Assembly: GCF_051903075.1 (NCBI RefSeq) | Contig: NZ_CP182423.1 | Coordinates: 3,782,001-3,846,000, forward strand | Length of the DNA: 64,000 nucleotides | From: Embleya sp051903075 | Lineage (GTDB): Bacteria > Actinomycetota > Actinomycetes > Streptomycetales > Streptomycetaceae | Direction: 5' to 3' | Part shown: positions 26,538-36,050 of the stretch, piece by piece | Position numbering within the stretch: the first letter of the stretch is position 1 | Layout: the number at the start of each line of letters is the position of its first letter | Program-made: the position numbers and the translations under genes | Notes under the pieces: generated by a model | What the model was told of the DNA's origin: nothing | Database searches by the model: none | The model's input: the letters and a program-made list of their open reading frames with translations, nothing else

Positions 26538-27647
26538 ATGAAGAACCGCCACGTGACGCTGTGCCTGTGCGGAGACGTGATGCTGGGCCGCGGCATCGAC
26601 CGGATTCTCCCGCACCCGGGTGATCCGGCGCTGCGTGAGGCATTCGTCGGCGACGCCGGCGAATACGTGCGATTGGCGGAGGAGGCCAACGGACCGATTC
26701 CCCGACCCGTGGGATTCCGCCGCCCCTGGGGCGATGCCCTGGACATCCTCCATGCCGAGGCGCCCGACGTCCGGGTCGTGAACCTGGAGACCGGCATCAC
26801 CACCAGCGACGACTTCGAACCGTTCAAGGCCGTGCACTACCGGATGCACCCCGACAACATCCCGTGCCTCGAGGCGGTCCGGCCCGATGTCTGCGTCCTG
26901 GCGAACAATCACGTCCTCGACTTCGGCCGTGCGGGTCTTGCGGATACCCTCGACGCGCTGCGCCGGGCCGGGCTGCGCACCGCCGGCGCGGGGGGTGACA
27001 TCGAGGAGGCCCGACGTCCTGCGGTGGTGCCCGTCGGGGAAGGTGGGCGGGTGCTGGTCTTTGCTCAGGGGATGCCCTCCAGTGGGGTGCCGCCCGATTG
27101 GGCCGCGACCGAGAACCGCGCAGGCGTCGACTTCACCCACGACGCGTCGGAGCGAGGTGCCGAGGAACTCGTCGCACGGGTGGGTCGGGCGAAACTCCCG
27201 GGGGACATCGTGGTCGCGTCCGTGCACTGGGGTTCGAATTGGGGCTACGACGTCCCGGCATCGCGGATTCGGTACGCACACCGCCTGATCGACGGCGGCG
27301 TCGACGTCGTGCACGGTCACTCCTCGCACCATCCGCGCGCGATCGACGTGTACCGGAACAAACTGATCCTGTACGGCTGTGGCGACTGCGTCGACGACTA
27401 CGAAGGCATCCGCGGCTACGAGTACTACCGCGACGACCTGCGACTCCTGTACTTCGCCACCGTGGCGCGCGATACGGGAGAACTGTCCGGTCTGCGCATG
27501 GTGCCCCTGCGGGCCGTCAAGATGCGTCTTGGCCGCGCGTCACGCGTCGATGTCGAGTGGCTGGCGGACACGCTCACCCGAGCCGGCCGCCCCTTCGGGA
27601 CCGAGGTGACCCCGGAGTTCGACAACCGCCTCACGCTCCACCACTGA
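26538..27647 (+). CDS. CapA/PgsA-family metallophosphoesterase-like protein
   Basis: 369 residues starting MKNRHVTLCLCGDVMLGRGI. CapA-family metal-site motifs appear in order: CGDVMLGRGID, VVNLETGIT, VCVLANNHVLDFG, VVASVHWGSNWG and VHGHSSHHP. No signal peptide or TM helix is visible, so this is a soluble member. Family members act in poly-gamma-glutamate or capsule synthesis, but many actinomycete homologues have no capsule genes nearby, as here. It lies 131 bases downstream of the 2-MIB genes, with uncertain functional link. Confidence 0.9.
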   Translation: MKNRHVTLCLCGDVMLGRGIDRILPHPGDPALREAFVGDAGEYVRLAEEANGPIPRPVGFRRPWGDALDILHAEAPDVRVVNLETGITTSDDFEPFKAVHYRMHPDNIPCLEAVRPDVCVLANNHVLDFGRAGLADTLDALRRAGLRTAGAGGDIEEARRPAVVPVGEGGRVLVFAQGMPSSGVPPDWAATENRAGVDFTHDASERGAEELVARVGRAKLPGDIVVASVHWGSNWGYDVPASRIRYAHRLIDGGVDVVHGHSSHHPRAIDVYRNKLILYGCGDCVDDYEGIRGYEYYRDDLRLLYFATVARDTGELSGLRMVPLRAVKMRLGRASRVDVEWLADTLTRAGRPFGTEVTPEFDNRLTLHH

Positions 27648-27718
27648 CCGCATGCGTACGCCGCCGTGGCCATCGAAGCGGGCCGCCGTCGGTTGCCACT
27701 CGCTTCCGTTCGCCGTGG

Positions 27719-27919
27719 TCAGTCGGCGACCTCGGTCCTTTCCCACCACTCGTAGACGGGCAACCTGCCCTCCGGGGTCTCCCGGTGTCGCGAGGTGCTC
27801 TTGAAGTGCTCGTATCCATTGCGGAACGGGATCTTCAGCTCGACTCCGGGCGGAGTGATCGGGACGATCCGCTCCGGCATGTCGTCCGGTCCACCCTCGA
27901 GGTACGCGCGTTGGCTCAT
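27719..27919 (-). CDS. DUF5988 small protein
   Basis: 66 residues from ATG 27919: MSQRAYLEGGPDDMPERIVP, then ELKIPFRNGYEHFKSTSRHR and VYEWWERTEVAD. This matches the DUF5988 family, found in streptomycetes, often near biosynthetic genes. No known function. It is convergent with the CapA-like gene and about 80 bases downstream of the ctaD stop on the same strand. Confidence 0.85.
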   Translation of the reverse strand: MSQRAYLEGGPDDMPERIVPITPPGVELKIPFRNGYEHFKSTSRHRETPEGRLPVYEWWERTEVAD

Positions 27920-27999
27920 GTTCGGCCTATCCCACGTACTCCGGGTTCCAATCCCCGGCGTCGGTCTTCGGGCCCAAGCGCGCTCCGGGCGCCGGACCC

Positions 28000-29742
28000 T
28001 CACAGGCCCCGGCCCGAGTCCGACCCGGGACTCGGATTCGAGCCGTCGATCCCGTCCCCTACCGGCCGGGTTTGGCGCACGCCGAGCATGGCGATCTCCG
28101 GATACCGCGCGTCGAAGGCCGGGCACTCGGAGCGGATGCGCGGCAGCGCGGTGAAGTTGTGCCGGGGTGGCGGACACGAGGTCGCCCATTCCAACGAACG
28201 CCCGTACCCCCAAGGGTCGTCGACGGCGACCTTCTTGCCGGTCTTGTAGGTCAGCCACACGTTGTACAGGAACGGCAGGGTCGACGCCCCCAACAGGAAC
28301 GCCCCGATGGAGGACAGCGAGTTCAGGGCCGTGAGGCCGTCGCCGGACAGATAGTCGGCGTACCGACGGGGCATGCCCCGGACGCCGAGCCAGTGCTGTA
28401 CCAGGAACGTGGTGTGGAAGCCGACGAACAGGCACCAGAAGTGCACCCGGCCCAGGCGTTCGTCGAGCATTCTCCCGGTCCACTTCGGCCACCAGAAGTA
28501 GAAGCCGGCGAACATCGCGAATACCACGGTGCCGAAGACCGTGTAGTGGAAGTGCGCCACCACGAAGTACGTGTCGGAGACGTGGAAGTCCAGCGCCGGC
28601 GACGCGAGGATCACCCCGGTCAGCCCGCCGAACAAGAACGTGACGAGGAAGCCGAGGGACCACAACATCGGAGTCTCGAACGACAGCGAGCCGTTCCACA
28701 TCGTGCCGATCCAGTTGAAGAACTTCACCCCGGTGGGCACCGCGATGAGGAACGACAGGAGCGAGAAGAACGGCAGCAGCACCGCGCCCGTGACGAACAT
28801 GTGGTGCGCCCACACCACCGAGGACAGTGCGGCGATCGCGATCGTGGCGCCGACCAGGCCCAGGTAGCCGAAGATCGGCTTGCGCGAGAACACCGGCAGA
28901 ACCTCGCTGATGATGCCGAAGAACGGCAGCGCGATGATGTACACCTCGGGGTGCCCGAAGAACCAGAACAGGTGCTGCCACAACAGCGGCCCGCCGTTGA
29001 CCGGATCGAAGACGTGCGCGCCGAACTTGCGGTCGGCCTCCAGGACGAGGAGCGCGGCGGCCAGGATCGGAAACGCCATCAGCACCAGGAAGCCGGTCAG
29101 CAGCACGTTCCAGCAGAAGATCGGCAGGCGGAACATGGTCATGCCCGGCGCCCGCATGCAGATGATCGTGGTGATGAAGTTGACCGAGCCGAGGATCGTG
29201 CCGAATCCGGACAGGACCAGACCCATGATCCACAGATCGGCGCCGACACCCGGCGATCGGATCACGCCGGACAGCGGCGCGTAGCCCGTCCACCCGAAGG
29301 CCGCCGCGCCCTGCGGGGTGAGGAAACCTCCCAGGACCATGAGGGCGCCGAAGAGGTACAGCCAGTACGAGAGCATGTTCAGGCGCGGGAACGCCACATC
29401 GGGCGCACCGATCTGCAGCGGCATGACGGCATTCGCGAATCCGGCGAACAGCGGCGTCGCGAACAGCAGCAGCATGATCGTGCCGTGCAGCGTGAACGCC
29501 TGGTTGAATTGTTCGTTGGACAGGATCTGGCTGCCCGGTCGGGCGAGTTCGGCGCGGATGAACAGCGCCAGGATTCCGCCGATGAGGAAGAACCCGAACG
29601 ACGTGGTGATGTACATGTAGCCGATCACCTTGTGGTCCGTGGTGGTCAGCCAGCCGACCACTCGGGCCCCGGCGCCCGCCCGCTCACCACCCGGGGGCAG
29701 GAGCGGTGCCACGTCGCGTTCGGCTTCCCGACTCACACTCAC
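28000..29742 (-). CDS. ctaD: Cytochrome c oxidase subunit I (aa3-type), isolated copy
   Basis: 580 residues from GTG 29742; GGGAGGA five bases before it sets the start. Catalytic core of aa3 oxidase: LTTTDHKVIGYMYI, FTLHGTIMLLLF (haem a His), QHLFWFFGHPEVYIIALPFF (CuB His and cross-linked Tyr), VWAHHMFVTG (CuB His pair), and VVAHFHYTVFGTVVFAMFAG (haem a3/a His). All key residues are present. No ctaC, ctaE or ctaF lies nearby, unlike the housekeeping locus, so this is probably an additional paralogue. Confidence 0.95.
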   Translation of the reverse strand: MSVSREAERDVAPLLPPGGERAGAGARVVGWLTTTDHKVIGYMYITTSFGFFLIGGILALFIRAELARPGSQILSNEQFNQAFTLHGTIMLLLFATPLFAGFANAVMPLQIGAPDVAFPRLNMLSYWLYLFGALMVLGGFLTPQGAAAFGWTGYAPLSGVIRSPGVGADLWIMGLVLSGFGTILGSVNFITTIICMRAPGMTMFRLPIFCWNVLLTGFLVLMAFPILAAALLVLEADRKFGAHVFDPVNGGPLLWQHLFWFFGHPEVYIIALPFFGIISEVLPVFSRKPIFGYLGLVGATIAIAALSSVVWAHHMFVTGAVLLPFFSLLSFLIAVPTGVKFFNWIGTMWNGSLSFETPMLWSLGFLVTFLFGGLTGVILASPALDFHVSDTYFVVAHFHYTVFGTVVFAMFAGFYFWWPKWTGRMLDERLGRVHFWCLFVGFHTTFLVQHWLGVRGMPRRYADYLSGDGLTALNSLSSIGAFLLGASTLPFLYNVWLTYKTGKKVAVDDPWGYGRSLEWATSCPPPRHNFTALPRIRSECPAFDARYPEIAMLGVRQTRPVGDGIDGSNPSPGSDSGRGL

Positions 29743-30158
29743 GTCAGTCCTCCCGACCGGCGAGGGCCCGGAGCGGGTCCGTACCGGGCCCTCGCCGGTG
29801 CGGCGGATACTCGCCCCAAAGCCTCGCCGCGCAACGTATCCCGCATGGTGCGCCCGCCCGCCGAGACGCGCGGGCATCGCGAGCACAGTGCCCCATTCGG
29901 CGCTACCGGAGCCCCCGCCCGTCGGTCCGCGCCTCCCGGACCCCGCCCATGGGTTCGCGCGGCAGACCGAATGGGGGGTGGCCTTCGGGCCCAGGCGGGT
30001 GACCGGCAACTCGGGATACGGCGTGCCTGGCGCGTGGCGCTGTGCCGCATGCCACGCTGATCCTGCGTGTCCGGTAGGCCCGGCATACCGCTTTGCCCGA
30101 GTCGACAGTCGTGCCCGACCGTCGGCCGTATCGCCACCGACCGGAGAGGCCGGCGACC

Positions 30159-30626
30159 GTGAGCGTCAAACCCGTGCCCGAGGATTACCCGCGCGTCACG
30201 CCCTACCTCTGCGTCGACGGAGCGGCGGCCGCGATCGACTTCTACGTCTCCGTCCTCGGCGCGACCGAGCGCATGAGAATGGCCGCGCCCGGCGGCAGGA
30301 TCGGCCATGCCGAGCTACAGCTGGGCACCTCGATCGTCATGCTCGCGGACGAGTTCCCGGACATGGGCTTCCGGAGCCCGAAGGCCGTGGGTGGTACGCC
30401 GGTGACGCTTCATGTGTACGTCGAGGACGTCGATGCGGTCTTCGCCGATGCGCTCGCCAAGGGCGCCCGGGAACTGCGGGCGGTGAAGGACGAGTTCTAC
30501 GGCGACCGGACGGGCCAGTTCGAGGACCCCTTCGGTCACCGCTGGAGCGTCGCTTCGCACGTCGAGGACGTCTCCGAACAAGAGATGGCGAAGCGAGCCG
30601 AGGAAGCCATGCAGAGCGGTGGCTGA
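30159..30626 (+). CDS. VOC family protein (PhnB/glyoxalase-like)
   Basis: 155 residues from GTG 30159, with GGAGAGG upstream. VTPYLCVDGAAAAIDFYVSV and LGATERMRMAAPGGRIGHAE form the first module. VTLHVYVEDVDAVFADALAK and FYGDRTGQFEDPFGHRWSVA, the conserved metal-site/C-terminal part of the YdcJ/PhnB-like group, form the second. A small cytosolic dimer is expected. Substrate unknown. Confidence 0.88.
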   Translation: MSVKPVPEDYPRVTPYLCVDGAAAAIDFYVSVLGATERMRMAAPGGRIGHAELQLGTSIVMLADEFPDMGFRSPKAVGGTPVTLHVYVEDVDAVFADALAKGARELRAVKDEFYGDRTGQFEDPFGHRWSVASHVEDVSEQEMAKRAEEAMQSGG

Positions 30627-30699
30627 ACAGCGAGGCAGGCGGCCCGCCGCGCCCGCACGTTCCGGCCACGAGTGCGGTCACACCCATGGCGCGGGGCGG

Positions 30700-30965
30700 C
30701 ACGGGCGCGCGACATGCCACACCGTCCGATGCCCGATGGTCGGCAGATGCTGATCGAGGGATACGCCGGGAATGGCCGGACCATGTGCCCCTTCCGGGGA
30801 GACCACCGGGAAGGGAGAGCGGAGTTCGGCCAACGCGGCGACGGCCTGTCGCTGCGGGGTGATCACCACGACACCTTCGACGCCCCAGGCGCCCAGGTGG
30901 TCCACGGCCTCGGTCAGCGCCTTCCTGTCGACCACCCTCAGCGTGACCACGGAAATCCCCCAGCC
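30700..30965 (-). pseudogene. LacI-family regulator fragment
   Basis: The reverse frame reads ALTEAVDHLGAWGVEGVVVI, then FPVVSPEGAHGPAIPGVSLD and GHRTVWHVARP. These match the ligand-binding core of LacI regulators, including the VDQxxG and GHRxVxHLxGP motifs. The N-terminal HTH and the C-terminal half are missing and the frame continues into unrelated sequence on both sides. A relic, likely once paired with a sugar locus. Confidence 0.65.
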
Positions 30966-31167
30966 GCGAACAGGCAACGGTGAACCCGACCTTCGGTTCA
31001 CGGACCCTCGGGTCGCGAATCGATGGTCTTCCAGAAGGCGCACTGGTGTTCCGCGTTGCGGTCGGTCCGGCCGATCGTGGTGGTTGCGAATGATTGCACC
31101 CAACCGTCGCCCCGGAAGGGCATCCAGCGGGGTTGTCCGCTGCCGTTGGGGTTTCCGGTGGCGGCGA

Positions 31168-32110
31168 ATCGCCGCGCTGTCCTTCTTCCTGGTCCCCGAC
31201 ACCGCCACCCGCGCCCGCGGCGGCATCGACTGGACCGGCGCGGCACTGCTCAGCCCCGGGCTCGCGACGCTGATGCTCGGCTTTTCGCGCGGCAGCGGCC
31301 ACGGCTGGGACCGGCCCGACACGCTCGCGCTGTTCGCCGCCTCCGCCGCCCTGCTCGCCGCATGGACGACGGCCGAACTCCGCGTCGAGCACCCCATCGT
31401 CGACGTCCGCGCCGCCGCACGCCGCACTCTGTGGCCCGTGTACACCGCCTCCTTGTTCGTCGGCGTGACCCTGTACGCCTCGAAGAGCGCCGCCGCGCTC
31501 TTCCTCGGATCGCCGCCGGACATGCTCGGCTACGGGCTGGGCTACGACACCCGCACCGTCGGCTGGATGCTCCTGCCCGCGGCGGTGTGCGCCTTCGTGG
31601 GTTCGGCACTGGCCCCGCTCCTGGCTCGCGTCACCGGACCCCGGGCAACGCTCGTGATCAGCGGCACCTCGATGGCCGCCGGATTCGTCCTGCTTGCCGT
31701 CGCCCACAGCAGGGCATGGCACTTCTTCGCCTCCGACGTCGGCCTCGGCCTCGGACTCAGACTGGGCCTCGGCATGCTCCCCGTCCTCGTCCTCGACGCG
31801 AGCGCCGCCGACCGCACCGGCGTCGACACCGGCATCTACAGCACCGCCAAAACCCTCGGCGGCAGCGTCTCCGGTGCCGTCTTCGCCGCCATCCTCGCCG
31901 GCATGACCTTCAAAGGCGGCCGATTCCCCGCCGAAACCGCCTACGAGACGGTGTGGTGGAGTTGCGCTGCGATCTCCCTCCTCGCCGCCGCCACGGCCGC
32001 GTTCCTGGCGACGCCCGCACCCACCACGGCACGACATGGAGTGCCCGGGCCCGCCGAAGCGGAAGCCTCACACGACCGCGCCGGACGCCGTCCGCAACAC
32101 CATTCGCCCC
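31168..32110 (+). pseudogene. N-terminally truncated DHA2 MFS transporter
   Basis: The forward frame from about 31168 (LSFFLVPDTATRARGGIDWT) is a good DHA2 transporter from mid-protein on: GAALLSPGLATLMLGFSRGS, LWPVYTASLFVGVTLYASKS, a GWMLLPAAVCAFVGSALAPL helix, and TGIYSTAKTLGGSVSGAVFA. The first six or so helices, including motifs A and C, are absent. Upstream frame residues (30772-31160) are not transporter-like, and the C-terminus reads into the toxin-antitoxin promoter. Non-functional. Confidence 0.75.
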
Positions 32111-32156
32111 GGCTCGGCGGTCGCCGACGACGGCTCCCGGGGGTGCCCGCGGTTTT

Positions 32157-32196
32157 GGTACCGGGTCGGTACCGTTGGTGGTACCTGCCTGGTACC
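32157..32196 (+). promoter_or_regulatory. Array of four GGTACC palindromes upstream of the toxin-antitoxin genes
   Basis: GGTACC occurs at 32157, 32168, 32180 and 32191, so successive centres are 11, 12 and 11 bases apart, about one helical turn. The last copy ends eight bases before the antitoxin ATG. Evenly phased palindromes next to an antitoxin start suggest an operator for cooperative antitoxin or toxin-antitoxin binding (autoregulation). Confidence 0.75.
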
Positions 32197-32204
32197 TTGT
32201 CGCC

Positions 32205-32411
32205 ATGCCAGCTTTGAACATCGAGTACACGGACGAGGAACTCGCCGCCGTGCGCAAGGCCGCACAGCTCGGGGGCAAGTCCGTGAAGGCCCATGTGCAC
32301 GACCTGAGCGTGTCCGAGGCCGCCCGCCGCAACTTTGTCACCGGTGCCGCCACGTTCGTCACCGAGCACCTGGCCGAGTTCGAGGACGCCTTCCCCGAGG
32401 GGCAGCGTTGA
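32205..32411 (+). CDS. Small antitoxin (RHH/Phd-like) of a Doc/Fic-type TA pair
   Basis: 68 residues from ATG 32205: MPALNIEYTDEELAAVRKAA followed by SVKAHVHDLSVSEAARRNFV. A beta-strand then helix layout with an (I/L)xxTDEEL start fits a ribbon-helix-helix or similar DNA-binding antitoxin. Its stop overlaps the toxin TTG start (TTGA), so translation is coupled. Four phased GGTACC boxes precede it. The antitoxin role rests on size, order and overlap. Confidence 0.75.
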   Translation: MPALNIEYTDEELAAVRKAAQLGGKSVKAHVHDLSVSEAARRNFVTGAATFVTEHLAEFEDAFPEGQR

Positions 32412-32794
32412 TCCTGCGCGTCGACGCCGGATGGGTCCTGGACATCCAGACCGCGAACAACCCGGTGAACCTGCCGCTCACCGACTGGGGATCGTTCGCG
32501 TTCTGCGTCGAGCGCCACCGCTACGAACGCTTCCGCGGCGAGCTGTACTACGAGGAGACCGCCGCACGCGCCGCGACGTTCGTCCACTCCATGATCGTCC
32601 TGGAGCCCTTCGCCGACTTCAACGCCGTCGTGGGCTGCGCCTGCGCCGACCGCTACATGGCCGGCTCCGACGAACCCCTCACCGTCCCTCCCGGCGGCTG
32701 GGTCCAGTTGACCCGCGACATCCGCGAACGCAAACACACCCTCACCGACGTCGCCCGAACCCTGCGCGCCTGGAGCCGGCCGCACACCGATTGA
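32408..32794 (+). CDS. Fic/Doc-like toxin component with altered catalytic motif
   Basis: 128 residues from TTG 32408. The order DWGSFAFCVERHRYERF, ARAATFVHSMIVLEPFADFN, AVVGCACADRYMAG resembles the 'fic family toxin component' proteins of Streptomyces, in which a Doc-like motif follows a helical N-terminal part. The Fic core HPFx(D/N)(G/A)N is seen only as EPFADFN, with the catalytic His replaced by Glu. Either activity is lost, or this lineage uses a different mechanism. Coupled to the upstream antitoxin by a TTGA overlap. Confidence 0.65.
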   Translation: MILRVDAGWVLDIQTANNPVNLPLTDWGSFAFCVERHRYERFRGELYYEETAARAATFVHSMIVLEPFADFNAVVGCACADRYMAGSDEPLTVPPGGWVQLTRDIRERKHTLTDVARTLRAWSRPHTD

Positions 32795-33100
32795 ACATCG
32801 GCCCCATCCCTCGGCGGCGACTTGGCCTGCCGGCATCAGACGATCCAGGCACCGCAGGCGCGGGACACGACCCGGCGCGCCGCCACCTCCCGCCGGGAAC
32901 AGGCCCACCGCACTGCGCCGTTGCCGTTCCAGCCGGGCTCCGATGTCCTCGCCGCCGATACCTCGGAAATCGCCGGGTGCCGTGGGTACGGAGCCGTAGC
33001 GTCAACGCATGAACTTCAAGCATCTCCCACCGGTCCCGGCAGACGTCGTGAACGCGGTTCGGCCGGTTCGGCCGGTTCGGTCCGGGGGGCTTGGCGGGTG

Positions 33101-33241
33101 TCAGTTCCACGGTTCCGTGTGGGGGTCTTCTCCCAGCATTTCGGCTGCGGTGATGCACAGCTTCGTGCCGTAGATCTGGTTGCCGCCCCATGTGGAGCCC
33201 CACAGGTCGGTCGCGGCTCGGGCGATGGCGCGGTCGTTGGA
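33101..33241 (-). pseudogene. C-terminal fragment of an unidentified protein
   Basis: The reverse frame ends in NQIYGTKLCITAAEMLGEDP then HTEPWN and a stop at 33101, preceded by AIARAATDLWGSTWGG. Codon bias is good for about 47 codons, then the frame meets the hydrolase remnant. No family was recognised. Confidence 0.35.
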
Positions 33242-33778
33242 CGGCGGCGCGGATCCGCACCTGCGGCTCGGCGCGCTCGCCCCGGTTGCCGGCCCCTACG
33301 ACCTGGACGGGTGATGCGGCCGGGCGCGCTCGCGTACCAGGGCAGGGAGACCAACCTCTCGCCGGACTACCTCATGCTCGCCTGGGGTCCCATTTACGGT
33401 CTGTATCGGAACCCGGCGGAGGTCTTCCGCGCGGATCAGGTCGGCAACGTGACGAACCTGTTCGCCGGCAAACTGCCCGACAAGGACGTGCTCGACAAGC
33501 TTCCCGACACCCTGGAAGGGCTGTTCAGGGCCGAGTTCGTGGCCCGCCTGCGCCGGCCCGACGACGCGACCTGCTCGTGGACGCCTTCGGTACCCGTCGT
33601 GCTGCCCGGCGGCGCCGCCGATCGCACGGTCCCGTTCGCGAACACCGAGAGCTGTGCCCGCCGCCTGACCGAACACGGCGCGTCCGTACGGGACTTGAAC
33701 GTCGGCCCGGTGGACCACTTCGCATCGCGTCGAATCGCCACCCCGCAGGTACTCGCCGAGTTCGCCCGACAGGACTGA
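33240..33778 (+). pseudogene. Alpha/beta hydrolase (secreted lipase-like) C-terminal remnant, frameshifted
   Basis: The fragment begins with LGALAPVAGPYDLDG ending in a stop, then continues one frame over with ALAYQGRETNLSPDYLMLAW, GPIYGLYRNPAEVF, and a C-terminal VVLPGGAADRTVPFANTESC (Asp region) and VGPVDHFASR (His region). Order and spacing match the second half of secretory-lipase or acetylxylan-esterase-like hydrolases. The nucleophile half is lost. Confidence 0.65.
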
Positions 33779-34023
33779 ACCAAACCGTCGGAAAAGGGAG
33801 TTCGACCGTTCGGCACGTACTGACCTGATGCTGTTCGACGTCGTGCTCTCGGACGACCGGGACCTGGTTGCCGACCGCACGCCCTGCACCGATCGCCGTA
33901 CGCTCCTGGAGGGCCTGGTCCGCAAGTGCCTTGCCTCGCCCTACATGTTGCGGGTCGGTCGACCCGATGGCCCGGTTAGGCTGCGGGACGCCGGGTCGCT
34001 GAGTGTGGGGTGGAGGCGGGGCG

Positions 34024-34701
34024 TTGCGGGTGCTTGTGGTCGAGGATGACGAGGAGATGGCGCAGGTCGTGGCGGTGGGTCTGCGGCGTGCGCAGATGGC
34101 CGTCGATCTCGCGTACGACGGCGAGGCGGCGCTGGAGCGGGCGTTGGGGCCCGATCGCGACGCGTACGATGTGGTGGTTTTGGACCGGGACCTCCCCGGC
34201 ACGCACGGCGACGACGTCTGTGCGGCGCTGATCGCCGCCGGAGGCCGCAGTCGCGTGCTGATGCTGACGGCCGCGGCCACGGCGGACGATATTGTGGACG
34301 GGCTGGGGCTGGGGGCCGACGACTACCTGACGAAGCCCTTCGACTTTCCGGTGCTCGTCGCCCGGATCGCCGCGTTGGCGCGCCGCTCCCATCCGGCCGT
34401 GCCGCCTGTGGTCCGGTGCGGCGATCTGGTGGTCGACACCGGCCGGCGCACCGCCGTCCGGGGCGGTCGGCCGCTGGTGCTCACGCCGAAGGAGTTCGGC
34501 GTGCTCGAACTGCTCCTGGCCGCCAGGGGTCGCGCGGTCTCCGCCGAGGAACTGCTGGAGCGTGTCTGGGATGAGACGGCCGACCCCTTCACCAGCGCGG
34601 TGAAGATCACCGTGAGCCGGCTGCGGGCCAAGCTCGGGGCGCCGCCGGTCATCGAAACGGTGGCCGGCCGGGGTTATCGGATGCTTGGAGAGGTCGCCTG
34701 A
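34024..34701 (+). CDS. OmpR/PhoB-family response regulator
   Basis: 225 residues from TTG 34024 (LRVLVVEDDEEMAQVVAVGL), with GGAGG suitably upstream; an in-frame GTG at 34003 is possible but less likely. Receiver: acidic EDD pair, phospho-Asp in VVVLDRDLPGTHG, Lys in YLTKPFDFPVLVARI. DNA-binding wHTH: LVLTPKEFGVLELLLAARGR and AVKITVSRLRAKLG, ending in GRGYRM. The cognate sensor kinase follows 77 bases downstream. Confidence 0.93.
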   Translation: MRVLVVEDDEEMAQVVAVGLRRAQMAVDLAYDGEAALERALGPDRDAYDVVVLDRDLPGTHGDDVCAALIAAGGRSRVLMLTAAATADDIVDGLGLGADDYLTKPFDFPVLVARIAALARRSHPAVPPVVRCGDLVVDTGRRTAVRGGRPLVLTPKEFGVLELLLAARGRAVSAEELLERVWDETADPFTSAVKITVSRLRAKLGAPPVIETVAGRGYRMLGEVA

Positions 34702-34778
34702 GCGGGCCGGCGGGGCGGGCCGGCCGGCCGACCCCGCGCACGTTTCTCCGGGGGTCCGGTCGCCTCACCGCCGGGATC

Positions 34779-36050
34779 GTGCGGTTCGGTCGGCCCCGCG
34801 GTACCGTGCGGTTGCGGCTGACCGCCCTGTACGGCGGGCTGTTCCTGGTTTGCGGGGCGGCGCTGTTGGCGATCACCTACGCGCTGGTGGCCGGCGCCCT
34901 GGATCGTCCGCCCGCGGTGGTCAAGCGTGAGGTGAGCGTCGGCGCTCCGAGCGTCGCCGCTCCGACCGGCGGCGCTCCGGCCCCCGGCGCGGACATCGCG
35001 GCGCCCGGCGACGGGGCGCGGCCGAACGCAGGGCCCGGTGACCCGGCCGCCGCGGACTCCCTTCAGCAGGAGGTCCAGCGGACCGTCGACCACCAGAAGT
35101 CGGCCATGCTGCACACCCTGATCGTCCAGTCCGGATTCGCACTGGGGCTGATGGTGCTGACATCCGTGCTGCTCGGATGGGTGGTGGCCGGTCGCATTCT
35201 GCGCCCGCTGCGGACCATCACCTCCACCGCGCGGGACATCTCGGCCACCAGCCTGCAACGGCGCCTTGCCCTGGACGGACCCCGGGACGAACTCCGGGAG
35301 CTGGGCGACACGTTCGACGCGCTGCTGGCCCGGCTCGAGGGATCGTTCCAGGCGCAGCGGCAGTTCGTCGCCAACGCCTCCCACGAGCTGCGTACGCCGC
35401 TGGCCCGACAGCGTGTGCTGGGCCAGGTCGCGCTGGCCGACCCCGAACCGAGCATCGCGTCGCTGCGTACCGCCCACGAGCGCATACTCGCCGCAGGGGA
35501 GCAGCAGGAGCGGCTCATCGAAGCGCTGCTCACCCTCGCCCGCGGCCAAGCCGGCGTCGACGTGCGCCGCCCGGTCGACCTGGCCCGGCTCGTCGCGGAG
35601 AGCGTGGTCGGGTGCGGCACGGACGCGGCGGCGCGGCTCGTCACGCTGCGCCCGTCGCTCGACGAGGCCGTCACCGCAGGCCATCGGGCGCTCATCGAAC
35701 GGCTGGTCGCCAACCTGCTCGACAACGCGATCCGTTACAACACGCCCGGCGGACACGTCGACATCGTCACCGCCACGGAGAGCGGCCGCGCCGTGATCAC
35801 CGTCGCCAACACCGGGCCCGTCGTACCCGCGGACGCCGTCGAACGGATCAGCCGGCCGTTCCAACGCCTCGACGCGACCCGCCCGGCCCGCAACGTGCGC
35901 ACCGCCGACGCCGCGGGCCTCGGCCTGGGCTTGTCCATCGTCGCGGCAATCGCGTCCGCCCACGACGCCGCGTTCACCGCCGCCGCGCGCCCCGGCGGCG
36001 GATTGGCGGTCACCGTCGCCTTCCCCGCTGCGGCGACGAAACCGCCGTGA
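34779..36050 (+). CDS. Sensor histidine kinase (HAMP-HisKA-HATPase)
   Basis: 423 residues from GTG 34779. Two TM helices (LRLTALYGGLFLVCGAALLA and TLIVQSGFALGLMVLTSVLL) flank an extracytoplasmic loop of about 75 Pro/Gly/Ala-rich residues. HAMP follows (RILRPLRTITSTARDI), then the H-box NASHELRTPLARQRVLG, N-box NLLDNAIRYNTPGG and G-box GLGLGLSIVAAIAS. A complete kinase partnered with the regulator upstream and possibly controlling the secreted protease gene downstream. Confidence 0.93.
   Translation: MRFGRPRGTVRLRLTALYGGLFLVCGAALLAITYALVAGALDRPPAVVKREVSVGAPSVAAPTGGAPAPGADIAAPGDGARPNAGPGDPAAADSLQQEVQRTVDHQKSAMLHTLIVQSGFALGLMVLTSVLLGWVVAGRILRPLRTITSTARDISATSLQRRLALDGPRDELRELGDTFDALLARLEGSFQAQRQFVANASHELRTPLARQRVLGQVALADPEPSIASLRTAHERILAAGEQQERLIEALLTLARGQAGVDVRRPVDLARLVAESVVGCGTDAAARLVTLRPSLDEAVTAGHRALIERLVANLLDNAIRYNTPGGHVDIVTATESGRAVITVANTGPVVPADAVERISRPFQRLDATRPARNVRTADAAGLGLGLSIVAAIASAHDAAFTAAARPGGGLAVTVAFPAAATKPP

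Noticed and set aside
33054..33083. Tandem GGTTCGGCC nonamers
   Set aside because: Three short copies in high-GC DNA; too brief and too common in composition to assign a role.
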